64,000 bases of DNA, from assembly GCA_034359265.1 (NCBI GenBank), contig CP136896.1, forward strand, positions 6,169,501 through 6,233,500, given 5' to 3'. The notes below the pieces were generated by a model. It saw only the letters and a program-made list of their open reading frames with translations. It was not told the DNA's origin and ran no database searches. This document shows positions 1-13,096 of this stretch, piece by piece; the stretch's first letter is position 1, and each line of letters opens with the position of its first letter. The translations under genes were made by a program, and so were the position numbers. The DNA is from Canna indica (taxonomy: Eukaryota; Streptophyta; Magnoliopsida; Zingiberales; Cannaceae).

Positions 1-479
1 TTTAATGACAGGAGAAGCAATGACTTTGCTTCAACTTTCTGGTGCCAGTTCATTATCCAATAAGAAATTTCAATGACCTCTATAAAAAGCCACTAGTCCA
101 GTCCTTTAAATCATAAGCCTTAGCTTATAGTAGTTTTGGGCATAAGTAATGCATCTTATGTGACCATTGGAACTACTAACAGCAAGCTCTATATTCTATA
201 TCTAATAGTAACAACAAGCTTATGCTTCTTGTTCCAGTCCTTTAAATTATAAGTCTTAACTTATCCTAGTTTGAGGAGTAATTTTTCCATCTATAAACAA
301 ATATATGACATGGAGGGAAAGAAAATTTGAACTGAACAAGATTCCATCACAAATAGATTAGCACTTTTAGTTCAATTAGTTAACACCAAAGAACACCAAA
401 ATGAATGTATTTGGTATTCAATCATTTCATGAGTCTAAAAGAGCCACTAATTGGTTAATCAACAAAAGTCATCTCTCAC

Positions 480-3400
480 CTGATAACATGTTCTACATCA
501 GCTCTCTTCCGCCACACAGAGGCAAGACCATAGGTAGCAAAGTCCAAATTGGTATTAGACTTGGGAAATAAAACAGGATATTTGAAGTCAAAGACTTTTG
601 AAAGCAAGTTGTTGAAAATAAAACCACAAATATTGCACATAAAATATTATAGTTTCAAAAAGGATATTTGCTATGATGTTAAGGAATTTTTACTATTTTA
701 CTTGGTAAGAAACATTGTTAAATGATCCTCAAGATGCAAAATAAACAAAACATAGTTGCATGCCTACACAATAAATGATTAGGCTCAATTCAAAAGGTTT
801 ATTACTACACCAGTACATCAATAAGCAACCAACCTGTAAGTACGACCGGATATGGTCATTGCTGCTCCCAAGTTGCACAAGTTTGTTACAAATTCTTGTA
901 ATGTGCCCAATGTTTCCTGCCCGAATTGGTTGTCTACCACAGGCTGGCACAGTGATCTACAAATCCAAAAAGGACGAAAGAAACTTAAACTGCTGACTGC
1001 AAGATGTAGCACCATGAGTTCCCTCATATAATTCTTACCGCACTTGAATCACCGGAAAGAAAAGGATTTTGATCTGCCTGTAGAAACCTAACAATAGTAC
1101 CACAATCACGAAACAGATGATCAACAATTGCAGTATTCTTGCTCTCAAGGCAAGATATCACTAGGTTCTCCACATGATGATGTAGTGAGTTATTGAAGGG
1201 ATACCTGTATTATCCACACAATCACAATTGTACAAGCAATACAATGAAATCAACCAAAACTGCAAAACGCATAACTTACTTAAAAAAGAGATCTAGGATT
1301 ATCTGGATGGTGCCAGATTGAATCAATTCCTTCTCGGCAGCTTCACCACCAACTTCAAGCAATACTGCCATGAACTCCACTACCTAAGAATTTAAATATA
1401 AAATTTTAGATGAGAAAAAGAGACTAGAGAAGCTTTAAAAAGTATCTTAACTATGAACACACATGTTAAGCATCCATCAATAGAAAATTACACAAGAAGA
1501 TGAAAACTATGTTTCCATTAACATGCACTACACTCTTTTTTATAACTTAAAATAAAATATTATTCTGTTTCAGTTTCGGGCAAATGAGAAGTCCAAAAAA
1601 ACTCATGAGCCGACCATTTTGTATAATCAATAACTAGAGCATAAGTATGCTCCAAGTTTTACCCGTTCATTTAAATCAATCAAGAAATCTGCTCCAAGTT
1701 GTACATACTTTAAGACGATGCTTCCCAAATGGAGGATGTAGTTCACCATACGTGGTAGGAAGAGTATTGATCTCAGATGATATATTCAAAAGCTTATGCA
1801 AAGCATCTGGAAGAAACAAAGTAATCAGCTGAGTAACAAGAACTTAAACAAGATCATAACAAATTCATATTAAATATTATATCAAGGGCATGGGCAAAAT
1901 TAATACTCTCAATCACATGTCAAATTCTAGGGTTGCAAATAGAAGTGTTGCAAGTAGTTCTTACGCCGATTGTATCATCTATGTCATTATAGGACTTAAA
2001 ATATAAAGATTATATATAAATGGCTCACAACAAAAAGAAGAAGCTGAAATGTCCCCAACTATTTCAGTTCAACTAATGATCCACAACATGTACCATAATG
2101 AATACCGTATTACCCTATTTATCATTTAAAGTTTGAGTAAGACATGCATATCTGGTACAGCTAACTATGTACCAACTGCTCGTGTAGATTGAGGGAGAAA
2201 GTCCCCACTAAGTCAGCTCAACTAATAATCTATAACACATGTCATAGCAAATATCATATGGATCAAAAAATCATTAAAAGTTTGAGCAAAACACATGCAC
2301 AAAACTTGCAACACATTGACGCATCATCAAGTGTAACAACATACAAACATATACATGTCAAGACAACAAAGCCAGGCAGTTTTTTTAAATTTAGCTAGCC
2401 AAGAATGGAAAAACACTATAATCAATAATGTGCACCAATGAAACACGGACCTTGCTACAGTTCCTTTAATAATACTTTAAGTTGCTTCACAAACTATCCA
2501 AATGAACTCTAAACTTTCAAATTGTTGGCATGCCAAGAAGATCCAAGAAACTACATTGTATTCAGTCCAACATTCAAAGAACCTACTGTTCCTTTTGCCA
2601 AATTAACACAGCCTACCAAGTCAAATGCCAATGGGGATCATCTAGAAATGAAAGAAAAATTTGGACAAAACATGTTATAATTCCGAAGTATTTGGGACCA
2701 ACTTCATTCAATCCATTTAGTTCTCCGTAGGGACAAAATTAGAGCCATTAAATCCCCTATTGTTTCTGATAATTTTTTCTTGGCTATCCCTTCCCTCTGC
2801 CACTCCTCACCTACTACTAATCTCAAAAGCCTCACCTTGTCATATATTGATCTGCTCTAAATATTTCTATACTCTTATACCATCTGAAACTGGTCTCCCT
2901 CAATCTATCCACTTTTAGCAAACAAGTATATACACCTTATCTTTCATTTGCTTATGCCTTTGAATTTACTGCCATCCTTATTTTCAGCTACTATTTAGAA
3001 AAGGTTATCTTCAGAGTCTTCCTATTTTGCAACAAAAAAAAAGTCTTCCTATTTTTATATTTAGCTACACAGTGAGTTCGAAGTACGTTAAAACACTAGG
3101 AAATAAATTTTAAATTATTTAGCTTCTATTGTGAAAAAATATAGTGTTTTAATGTATAATTTAGATCACACTTACTCAAAGCAAGTATCTTTATCATTAA
3201 TAGTATGAGTTATGAGGCAATTGGCATCATATGGATGGGCAGATCAAGAGAAGAGTCCATAGTTAGAGTAAATGTGGTGTTAGACCTTCCCTCTTTTTTG
3301 TCTATCTCTTATCATGGATAAGAATCAAGAATGTTAAAGTTCCACATTGGTTGAGGTTGTAGTCTAGATAGCCTTTAAATAGATTGGACAATCCTCCTCC

Positions 3401-6400
3401 TATGAGCTAGCTTTTGGGGTGGAGTTAGGTCCAGGGCTAATTTTCTAACATGGTATCAGAGCCAAATCTATGGTTGAGAGTGGGTCACCTGCAGAACTTC
3501 ACGCTCCATAAGTGGATCCTGGGCAAGAGGAGATGTGTTAAAGTCCCACATTGATTGAGATTGTGGTCTAGATAGCCTTTAAATAGATTGGGCAATCCTC
3601 CCTCTATGAGCTAGCTTTTGGGGTGGAGTTAGGTCCAAGGCTGATTTTCTAAAAAAGAATAATATTCAACAGGAACTGATAAGCTCAAACTTTAGTACTC
3701 CTAAATCCGACATTATTCTTTCTCAAACATCACATGAACAACGTTTGTACAGTAAAAATCAAACAAACTCCTCCCAAAATGAGTCCTTGAACCATCCTTA
3801 CTCTCAGGAAACCCTTCCAAGCTATCTACCTCCATGAGGAACCCCACACCACCCATCCTTGATGATTATCCAATATAAGAAAATACTCCGTATAACTAGG
3901 TTTTCTCAAGTTCAAAGATGAGAAAGGGCCTCCAATACATTTTAGATAAAAAAGATCAATACCAAAAGATACTCCATTGGGTTTGGCCAACCCTGTTTGT
4001 AGGCATTAGCTTACTAAGTTACTATAAACTATAAACTATAAAGAAGGATCTCAAATCACAAAAAAGATCTGAAATCAATCAGATTAATTGCCTTAGTACC
4101 TTCCTCAAATGATTGTATGAATTCACCCATTAATTGCCTTTAAACCTTCCTAGTTTTCTTATCATTTTCTAAAGTAAGAGCCTCATGTTTGTATGAAATT
4201 CTCAAACCTGGGAAGTTGTCATCCTTGGCAGAATAGGATTACATTTGATCTTATATTTGGACCAGAATCATTTTTGTTATGAGTTGGGACAAGTAGCCAA
4301 AATGCAGCCCAAACTTGGTAGCATCAGGTTGTTTCAATATAGTAACTTCTAGCAATCTTTACCGTCATCAAGCAGAGGCACAACTTTATGAAAATGATAT
4401 ACCATAGATACATACCTAAATGTGTTAACATGGCATGAATTGTCTCCGGCTCAACATGGCAGAATGGTGCATATAAGTGCTGATTTCTTATGTAATTGAC
4501 TGACACAGCTGAGACGGATCTTTTAGGATCCAGCAAGACAATGCACACAGATAGAGAGTGGACAAGAGAAGATTTAGACGACGAATTTTCCAATGCATGG
4601 GAAAATATCCTTGAGACAGAACTGTATACAAACACGAAACAAAGACAAGCAAAAAAATCAAGATGGATAATGATATAGATAACACCACCAAAGTCAAATA
4701 TCTGCAAAAGATGAAATAACCAGACAAAAACCTTTGGCTGGAAAGTTTTGCTGCTAAAGCTGATGGAGTATTTCGAATGATGGCCACTAGAACTTCAGCC
4801 GCATTACCATTAACTTCAGCTGAATGCTGCCCAATTTTTAAGATGTAATCCCATGAAAAACAGTCCATTCACTTGTATAAAAGGCAATCAGCTGGAATTC
4901 ATTAATCGTTCGTGATATAACATATATATCACATAAAATGCAATAGCAAGTATGATGAAGAAGTATACAATAGAAATAAGCCCATGCAATTCAAGATGGA
5001 GAAGTCCAAGATAACGAGGCAATTGTACAGAGACTATATAGTTGGTGTCATGTCCATGTCGAGCATCAAACAAACATGACATGTGAAATATACATAGTTT
5101 AAAATATCATACCGGACCAAGGGACAATGCCGGTATTTGCTGACTTTTGAGAAAACTGGTATCAATACAGGACAGTATACATAACATACCACACGTCAGG
5201 TACAAACCAAAATCATTTTAGCCATTGGAGCAGAATTTTAAGGGGTTTTACCCCTCAAACGCTTTGTTAACTTATCTACACTCCTCTCACTCAAATTTCT
5301 TTCAAATCTCTCCCAAACCTCCCTCGATCTCTCATTTTCATCCTAAAACTCTGTCATAATGACGTCGGAGAGCCAAAACAACCCTGCATGGCAACGTTGT
5401 CATCTATTGGAGAAGAGAAACACTTGGAAATGCATACACTCTGATCTCATTTTATTTTTTAAATTATTTACTTTTTATTTTAAGACTATCATTTTTTACT
5501 TCTAGATTACTATTTAAATTTGGGATAAGGGCTATATTTACCTCTAAAGTATTCAAAAAGGTACAAATTTGCCCTCAAACTTTCTCCTTTTTTTCAAAAA
5601 TGCCCTCGTCGTCCAAATTTTGGCCAAACATGCCACTACTTGTAACGGTTTGATAAGTCAACAAACAGTTGCTTACGTGGCAAGGATAAGGGTTATATTT
5701 GTCCCTAAAGTATTCAAAAAGTTATAAATTTGCCCTTAAACTTTTTTTAAAAAAAATGCTCTCGTCGTCCAAATTTTGGGTCATATTTGGCCCTAAAGTA
5801 TTCGAAAAGGTACAAATTTGCCCTTAAACTTTTTATTTTTTGAAAAATGCCCTCACCGTCCAAATTTTGGGCCAAAAATCCCTCGCGCCCCTGAGGGATA
5901 TATATGAGGTATAAATACTAAACCCCCCCCCAATCGCCAAAAGACCAAAGTGCCCTTTAACTTAAGTTGAATCTAAAACAAGTCATAACTCAACCAATAC
6001 AAGTCTGATTCGGGTTCTGCTTAGATGAATTAGTTCCGCTTAGACTCAACTTAAGTTAAAGGACACTTTGGTCTTTTGGCAATTGGGGTTTTAGTATTTA
6101 TACCTCATATATCCCGGGGATTTTTAGCCCAAAATTTGGACGGCGAGGGTATTTTTCAAAAAATAATATGTTTAAAGGGCAAATATGTACCTTTTCGAAT
6201 ACTTTAGGGGCAAATATGGCCCAAAATTTGGACGATTAGGGCATATTTCAAAAAAAAAAAAAGGGCAAATTTGTACCTTTTCGAATACTTTAGGGGCAAA
6301 TATGACCATTATCCTTGCCACGTAAGCAACCATTTGCTGACTTGTCAAACCGTTACAAGTAGTGGCATTTTTTGCCCAAAATTTGGACGACAATGGTATT

Positions 6401-9400
6401 TTTGAAAAAAAAAAAAAAAAAAAAAAAGTTTGATGGCAAATTTGTACCTTTTCGAATACTTTAGGGGCAAATATAGCCCTTATCCCATTTAAATTTTACA
6501 TTCCGCAATTGCTACCATGACTAAGCCACTTCTGTACACTCTCCATAAGATTATTGTGCTTATGTCGCCAACTAAAGCAGAAGCTTCTCATGCCATTTTG
6601 AGAACTAGATATTTCCATGATTCGTATGGCAACTTCAACAATTCATTTGCAATGTTTGTCGATGTTCTATGAACCGAGGAATATAAAAAAAATTATTTTT
6701 TAATCTTTTAAGTTATTCATTTGTTCAAATATTTATTGGTTGCAATTTGGCTCTAAAGCTTCAAATCTTCAAAAGATTATTGTATGGATCATGTCACAAA
6801 CTACATCATCAAATAAATGTCAAAGGAATTGGTCAACCTACTTGTTGATACATATAAAGCCTCACATAGTTGTCGGGGGCGAAAATCGCAGCGACGCGCA
6901 AATGTCCCCTAGAGCTATAGCGCATAGCGCAGCGCGTGCTTTATTGAAATAAAACGCAAAATAAAAACATAGGTATATATTTTATGTATACACCAAAATA
7001 CCAATAGATTCTAACTATCATAAAGAATAACAACTAAATATTCAAAAATGATGAAGACCAAATGTATAAAAAGAAACCATGTTTATAAGATAAGATAAAC
7101 CAACCAAAACATCGTAAATCAACCATAAGAGATAAGTTAGAAGTTAGGAAAACAAAATTTTAAAACCTAAAATTCAGATTTCAAGATCCAAAATTTCTCC
7201 AGGACCCCAACTTTATTCATCATCATCGAGATTTTCATCCTCAAGGTTAATCTCATCATCCACATCAAGACCATGAGAACCATAGCCTTCATTGTCCTTC
7301 TCCTCTTCCTTCGTTGTATTTGTTTGGTTGGCTCTAAATTCTTCATCTTCATCATTTTTTGGAAATTCTATCAATCTGCCTTCAAAAAAAAACCATTGGC
7401 CTTCCAAAGAAAAAGACTAAAGCTGAAGAGACAAAATGCCTTGAGCGTACTTCAACGTAGAGCGCTTTTTTCTGCGTTGCGCTATAGCGGAGATAGCGTG
7501 CTACGCTGAAGTCTATTGCGCGTAGCGCAGCGATACGCGTGAAGCGCACAAGGTGCGCATCACTGCGCTATAGCGCGCTATTTACAACATCATATTATAC
7601 GGCTTCGAATGCGAGCTTTTCTGCTGAAGGCAAAGGAGATAATTTGAAGACAGATTCTTTTTATGTTGATTTCATCCAAAATAAGGATGACACAATGATG
7701 GATTGGTGGAGTGCAATGGAGAATAATGCACCACTTTTGGACAAAGCTAGCTATTCGAGCCTTCGATATTATTATTAAAAGCAATGAAATCAGAAGAGCT
7801 ACAAGATACAAAAGGTCGGAGATTTAAGAGGGGAGTGAGCCTTATTCCCTCAGAGTGAGCTTATTCACAATTGAGAGTTAGAGAACCAAATCTGACTGTC
7901 AGTCATCACAACCTAAATGCAGCCAAGCAAGAAGAACCAGAAGACCTTAGCACCATCACAACCAACTACAAAAGGCAAAGGAAAAAGATTTGCAAATTCT
8001 CTCGATGCAATCATTGAAGAACAGAGGCATATGTTCATAAAAGCAATAGCATAAAAGATGAAGAAGATAACGATAATGGTGGTGATGAAGGTGATGCAAC
8101 TAGTGAAAGAGAAACTTGTGTTCTGAAAACACCAACACCTAAAGATATTTGGACCAACGTGCAATACTTCAACCATTGCATACAAGATTAAGACCATGAA
8201 GACAGGATGAGAGGACCACTAAAGTATACCAAAAAAGGGCAAAGAGAAGTAGAAATCCAAAGCACCAACAACATTGCACAATTACCATCATGTCATGATG
8301 AGTAGCCTTCAGGAGATCGAGTCTGTCCGTTGGCTCTCATGCACACTATAGAGTATTGATTTTGCAACTAGTAATGGGCTCCCACCAAATAAGTCTAATG
8401 TCAATGTGATATTCCGGATATGGAAAAATCATAACACGAGATAAATTTCTAACGTGGTCTTTGGAGACGTATGACATTGACCTTAGTAGTGTTGCACCCG
8501 TCCAAATGACACCTACTTTTTATGGACTCCATCTTCAACCTTTTAGATTTGAATTTATATATTTTTTCATTCTAACTTCAAGTGCTGTACTTTAGATGCT
8601 TCTATGTTTTTTAATATAGTGTATGTTCTATTAATCATTTCAATGAATTAATCATTTTAAACTATGGGTTTGGAGTTTACAATGAAATATATATATTTAA
8701 TGCTACAATTCAGTACAATTCACTGTACTAACAGAGTACCAGCAAGTTACCAAGAACAATATCAATACCTTAAAATCATGTGATGGTTACCATGCAATTC
8801 AGAGAAGGATCTATGTCAAGAAAATATGTGAGAAAGATATATAGTTGATCTCAAATAAAGGAGAGCACCAGTTAGTATGGCTCTGGTCCATATGAAACTA
8901 TACTTCATTAAGGAGTTGATATGTCCTCTTCAACTATTACTTTGAAAAAATTAAAAATAAATGCTCAAGTATACTGAAAAATAGCATGGTTTATCAGTTA
9001 AGGTAGACAACTAAAAACAAAATGGGAAGGGCATTCTAGAATATTTACACACTTAGTACTAGTTACATCACAACAAATCCAAAGAATGAACAATTTTCTG
9101 AAGAGGTTTGGAACCAGTCACCAGCGGAACCTATTGTGCAATAACGATGCTTCAAAATTGAAAGTTCGATCATGAATAAAAAACACTTACAAAGGGACTC
9201 AATTTATCCACGACCATCTCAAGAAGGTTGCTATCAGCCAACCACTGCATGATATCCATATAGTTTGGATGTGTATGGTCATCAGCACCAACAAGTCGAA
9301 TCAAGATCTATATATTAAGAAAAGCAGCAGTGAAAAAATTGTTAACATCCCCAATCAGGTACAAGCAGAAACAAAAACATTGACACACTTGCAAAAATAG

Positions 9401-12400
9401 AAGGATATAAAATTACATGAATTTGTGTTTTCTAGAATGTATACCAATATAAAATTACATGAATTTGTGTTTTCTAGAGCATGAATCAGTTTAACCAATC
9501 AATGAAGATATCTTAAGTTGTATGGTGAAGGTTAAGATACAATGAACAAACAAAACATAGATTTAGCATAAGAACTACCTCCATGATTGAAGTTATCCCT
9601 ATCAAATCGACCAAGTGGTGAAAAACAGCCTCGTGAGTCTGATGCAAAAGGAATTGTAGAGTATAAGTATCAAGAAACAACATAGATATTGCATAATGAC
9701 TAAGGAAAAGAAGTATAATGACTCGTTGTTCAACAGTAGACTTTTGAAGTTTTTGAACGTTTTGAAAGCATCAGATCCAGTTGTAATTGTGAACATAAAA
9801 TATCTAAAGACCATGGCTTATTAATTCGAGCATATAGATTTTTAAATATAGAAACAGTTAATACACATGAATATACTAAATATCAAACTTAATATTGCCA
9901 AGTGACAAACAAAAAGTAAACTGAGCCTTGGCACCATGGTAAGGTTGCTAATTTCAACCTTGGATACCATGCTCAACTCTCAGAAATAGTTGCTTTGACA
10001 TGCACACTTAAGACTTTATCACTTTTTATGTTAACTCTCGCAAGCATAGTCTTAAATTTCACCTAGTATATAAAAGGAGCAATACCAAATACACACATTT
10101 TAAAAAAAAATGTTTCAAGCGCTATAAAAATATTGTAGACCACCAGACATACACACTGATCTGTACCAACCCAAAATACCATTCCCATATGGATAGATAT
10201 TTTGAGCCATGCTCTTCCAACCCCATATTAGCTGGATCCTTTGGCATTAGAACCCCTTCTTTGAATATTTTTTAAAAAAAAAGTTGTCCAGATTAATTCA
10301 TAATAATTTTAGTTGCAAGCATTCGCCTAAAGTTGAGCTTCAAGCTCATTCCAAATACAAGCATCTCCATTTAATGTTTTTATTCCTTAAAGTTACTTGT
10401 TACTTTTTTCAGCTAAAAAAAGACATAATCACATTAAAATAAAAGAAAAACAGAAGTAATATGGAAGGAAACATTGCTCTTGGGAAAGTCCGAACACAAA
10501 TATAGCATCCATGACCCATCCATAGAACCTTCTTTTCTTTTTACAAACTAAGCTGATGTCTCCATAATTGCTCTTGGGAACCATAATAAAGAAACCAATT
10601 TCCAAATATAAAGCAATACTTACTTGAACATACGTCATAAGTGATGCAGTCTTCCTTAACATCAGGCACACTACAACCTAATAAACAATACAAGAATTAG
10701 ATATTTAATCAAACCAAAACCAACATATTCTGGCAATGATGGATTTAAAAATACTAAGCAAAAATGATCATAGACCTTGCTGAAGTAGCCAGCTAACATT
10801 GAACTATGAGTTCGATTTGGTTCTATGAAGGAGAAAAGCCGGTTCATAAGCTGCATTAGCCAAAAAAAAGTTAGAAAATCAAGCATTTTGTGTAAACAAA
10901 CAAAAGATATGTTTGCCAAAGGGGGGAATTGAATCAGACAACAGCGGAGCCACTTACATCTTCATCCTCCACTAAGGTTTTCAGTATAACATCAATTTCA
11001 CAAGTAAATATCTCACAGGCAATGAAAGGGAACCTATGTCATTCAAACAACAAGGGCCAAAGGGAAAAAGAAACCCAAACAATTAATCAGCTTCAAAGCT
11101 GGGCAAGCAAAGAAAGGAATTAGAGATATTCAATGTAAAAAAATGACCAAAAAAATCAATTTTTCGTAACATACTTGAAGGCTCGCTTGTTGTCAGCATC
11201 TTCAGGAGCATCTTCAATAATATATTGGAGTAACTGCTCTACCTGAGCACGATCCCTAAGACTGAAAGCAAATAATGCATAGTATGAGGAAACTTATACA
11301 GAGTCAAAGGAATCTAATATCTAAATTCTAAAGCTCATCAAACTCAATATAAGAAATTTGTGGTTTTATCATATTAAGAACTCAAATGCTATATGGAGCA
11401 TTCAAATATTAGCACTACAAGATGGATTTGACTGACTATTATGTTCAAAAAATTTAAATTAAAGCCACCACATTAACAATATGTACTTAGCCGAAGAAAT
11501 ATTACAAATTAATAAGTCGTGTGTTAAGAGCTTTGCATTCTTGAATTATTTCCTCTTCATCCAAAAGCTCTTCCAAAGTGAAGCTTTCCTTATCCAAGAT
11601 AAACTCCACCTGCGAACATGACCACAGAGAGAAAATAAGTACGCAAGCTGATTAGATCAGGCACTGAAGTTATGAAAGAGTCCTTATAACAGTAACTAAG
11701 ATAAGGATGTTTAAATTTCTTAACGCAGCTAAAGTATAGCTACTGAGTTTAGTAGGATAGCTACAAAACATGAAGCTTGGTCTTCAGTGATACTGATACC
11801 AGCAGCTTTTGCATTCTAGAGTGTCAAGTTTTTTACTACTGTCTACATATATCTGCAGCTGCGAGCAGAAACATTGTTCTCACATGCATCAGCGCTCCAC
11901 AAACGTTTTTTGTATACTTGGCGAATGAAAAGATTGGTTAAAATTGCAGCTGTTATCATGTTGATAAAGTAAACAAGCAATTACAATCCGGATGAATGGA
12001 CGCAACATTGATATCCCCATTCCAAGATAAGAATTCTTAAGACAAGAAATATCTGTTGTTTTACGAGAAATTTCAAACGCGGTGCATTCTCCTAATCCTA
12101 TCCAGGAACAAATACCACAAAAATACCATCCGGGAGCTAAGAACATGTCACAAAGTAGAATGGAAACAAAATTGTAGAAAATAGACGAAGCTCCAGATGG
12201 TAGTCGCTACGAGTAACAAATTTTTGTCAGTATGCAAGGGTGATTAGCAAAGTCAACCACAAATGCCCAAAATGTCACGATAATCAGGGACGTCGAGCGA
12301 ATTAAGGAACCTCACAGGAAGAATAACCCATCAGATTCATCTTCCACGGCAAAAGAAGCAGAGCACCGAAAAGACGACAGTAGAATCACAAATCGGCCGA

Positions 12401-12470
12401 AACTAAGAATCGTAGTCACGGCGCTACTCACTGGAGATGAAGCGGGGAGGTTGGGGATTCGCCAGAACAT
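480..12470 (-). CDS. SAPS-domain protein (PP6-type phosphatase regulatory subunit), 3' end outside window
   Basis: Coding exons, high to low: 12470-12432, 11609-11506, 11261-11175, 11033-10958, 10850-10776, 10677-10624, 9638-9579, 9307-9191, 4826-4732, 4621-4416, 1806-1709, 1383-1280, 1204-1039, 956-834 and probably 559-480. All junctions are GT-AG and the first 14 join in frame to 468 codons. The protein starts MFWRIPNLP. It contains family blocks such as FTLEELLDEEEIIQECKALN, FPFIACEIFTCEIDVILKTL, EPNRTHSSMLAGYFSK, VDLIGITSIME and NIGHITRICNKLVQLG. SAPS (Sit4-associated) proteins bind PP6-type catalytic subunits. In plants these complexes act in auxin-transport and hormone signalling, which is family knowledge and not visible here. 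The intron between exons 8 and 9 is 4.4 kb and full of transposon remains. Exon 15 (SNTNLDFATYGLASVWRKRA and on) is weakly conserved and less certain. The conserved tryptophan-rich block usually following it must lie left of position 1. Confidence 0.93.
3332..3654 (+). mobile_element. Complete TRIM retroelement inside a SAPS intron
   Basis: Two 119-bp direct repeats lie at 3332-3450 and 3536-3654. Each begins TGTTAAAGT; the first ends TTTTCTAACA. The first repeat is followed directly by TGGTATCAGAGCC (3451-3463), the initiator-methionine tRNA primer-binding site used by many plant retroelements. A purine-rich GGGCAAGAGGAGA precedes the second repeat, as expected of a polypurine tract. The 5-bp flank AAGAA occurs on both sides (3327-3331 and 3655-3659). 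The 85-bp interior has no coding capacity. This is the layout of a terminal-repeat retrotransposon in miniature. It lies between SAPS exons 10 and 11. The strand given follows LTR-PBS-PPT order. Confidence 0.9.
5521..6486. mobile_element. Long-inverted-repeat (foldback) Mutator-type element in SAPS intron 8
   Basis: The element begins TGGGATAAGGGC and ends GCCCTTATCCC. It is flanked by the 9-bp duplication ATTTAAATT (5512-5520 and 6487-6495), the size expected for Mutator-like insertions. Almost the whole 966 bp is one imperfect palindrome. Each arm holds several copies of a module with CCTAAAGTATTC, ACAAATTTGCCC and GTCCAAATTTTGG. An inner pair of arms (about 5,890-5,960 and 6,060-6,115) flanks a short unique centre. 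A poly-A run of about 23 lies at 6,405-6,427. There is no coding capacity. Confidence 0.85.
6497..6868 (+). pseudogene. Fragment of hAT transposase C-terminus
   Basis: The translation at about 6,740-6,870 contains ASNLQKIIVWIMSQTTSSNK followed by CQRNWSTYLLIH. This matches the hAT dimerisation region pattern, in which leucine-rich sequence precedes ERNWSTF and IHTK. Upstream sequence is AT-rich and carries stop codons. The block ends abruptly at the GC-rich insertion beginning near 6,869. It sits in the intron between SAPS exons 8 and 9 and is not expected to be functional. Confidence 0.5.
6869..7588. mobile_element. Non-autonomous DNA element with GCGCTATAGCGC palindromes
   Basis: Both ends are GC-rich and dense in GCGC, AGCGCA and TAGCGC motifs, in sharp contrast with the AT-rich intron around them. 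A perfect 12-bp palindrome, GCGCTATAGCGC, lies at 7,565-7,576. The ends start GTTGTCGGGGGCG (left) and, read inward from the right, GTTGTAAATAGCG. About 30 bp in, both ends reach CGCAGYGAYGCGC, so they look like diverged terminal inverted repeats. No convincing target duplication was found, so the exact limits are approximate. The AT-rich middle contains acidic-codon repeats (GATGAT type) with no recognised product. Confidence 0.5.
7589..9190. other. Remainder of SAPS intron 8, no gene recognised
   Basis: AT-rich intron sequence. Short open stretches at 7,590-7,780 and 7,913-8,197 show no family I recognise. They may be further hAT-derived debris separated from the 6.5-6.87 kb fragment by the inserted GC-rich element, but no motif supports this. 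Confidence 0.4.
9405..9478. repeat. Short direct duplication, 32-bp unit, 42-bp period
   Basis: A 32-bp sequence starting ATATAAAATTACATGAATTT occurs at 9,405-9,436 and again at 9,447-9,478 with no visible differences. It lies in the SAPS intron between exons 7 and 8. Identity this high over a short spacing suggests a recent slippage or repair duplication. Confidence 0.85.
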
Positions 12471-12850
12471 CTCGAAAGTAGCTCGCGGATTGACCTACGA
12501 AGTTAGCTCGGAGCTGACCAGGACCAACAATTCGATTGCCACTGGCGAATTCTTCAGCTCGGCGATGGGGGCAGAAGCCCTCGAGCTGCGACTACCCCTA
12601 CTTACAGAGCTGCGGCGGAGGAGGGAGCGGAGGCGGATGCCACGGCGGAGGGAAGAGGAGAGAGAGTAAGGGAAACCCTAGATTTAGGGGCGAAGAAAGT
12701 AAGAGAAAGAAAAGGAGTCGCCTTTGTTCGAAGACGAAAAAGAAGAGACGAAATAAAAAAGAAATGAGCGAAGTTCGGGTGGTGGTGATGGTGGGTCGTC
12801 GAAAGGATCGCGAGGAGGTCCAACTTTGGATCGCTAAAAGTTAGGGCCGC
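12471..12850 (-). promoter_or_regulatory. Leader and proximal promoter of the SAPS gene
   Basis: The sequence just upstream of the SAPS start codon is GC-rich, and on the minus strand it is pyrimidine-rich, as plant 5' leaders often are. A telo-box-like AAACCCTAG occurs near 12,674. No clear TATA box was found, so the transcription start is not placed. The short ORFs that read through here on both strands look like chance products of the biased composition. Confidence 0.5.
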
Positions 12851-13096
12851 ATCATGGGAGAATCTTTTCTACCTGCCTGCAGCTTTACTCGTTCCACTTT
12901 TTTCTTATGGGACCTGCTTTTCTCGTCCAATCCTGAAACGGGTAATGGAAAGAAGTGAGAAAATTGTTTATTTTGTTATATTAGTTTGAATGACCCGCTG
13001 TTGTGGGTTAAAGGTTCGTTTACGGCGACCGGCGACTGGAAGCAGACGGTACTCTTTCCTTGCCCCAATTGAAATTGAAATTAAATGAAAAAAAGG

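Noticed and set aside
729..1027. Separate small genes on either strand at 0.7-1.0 kb
   Set aside because: The minus-strand frame is SAPS exon 14; the others are its shadows.
12451..12844. Short arginine- and glycine-rich open frames
   Set aside because: They arise from the GC-rich, GGA-repeat leader of the SAPS gene and have no family match.
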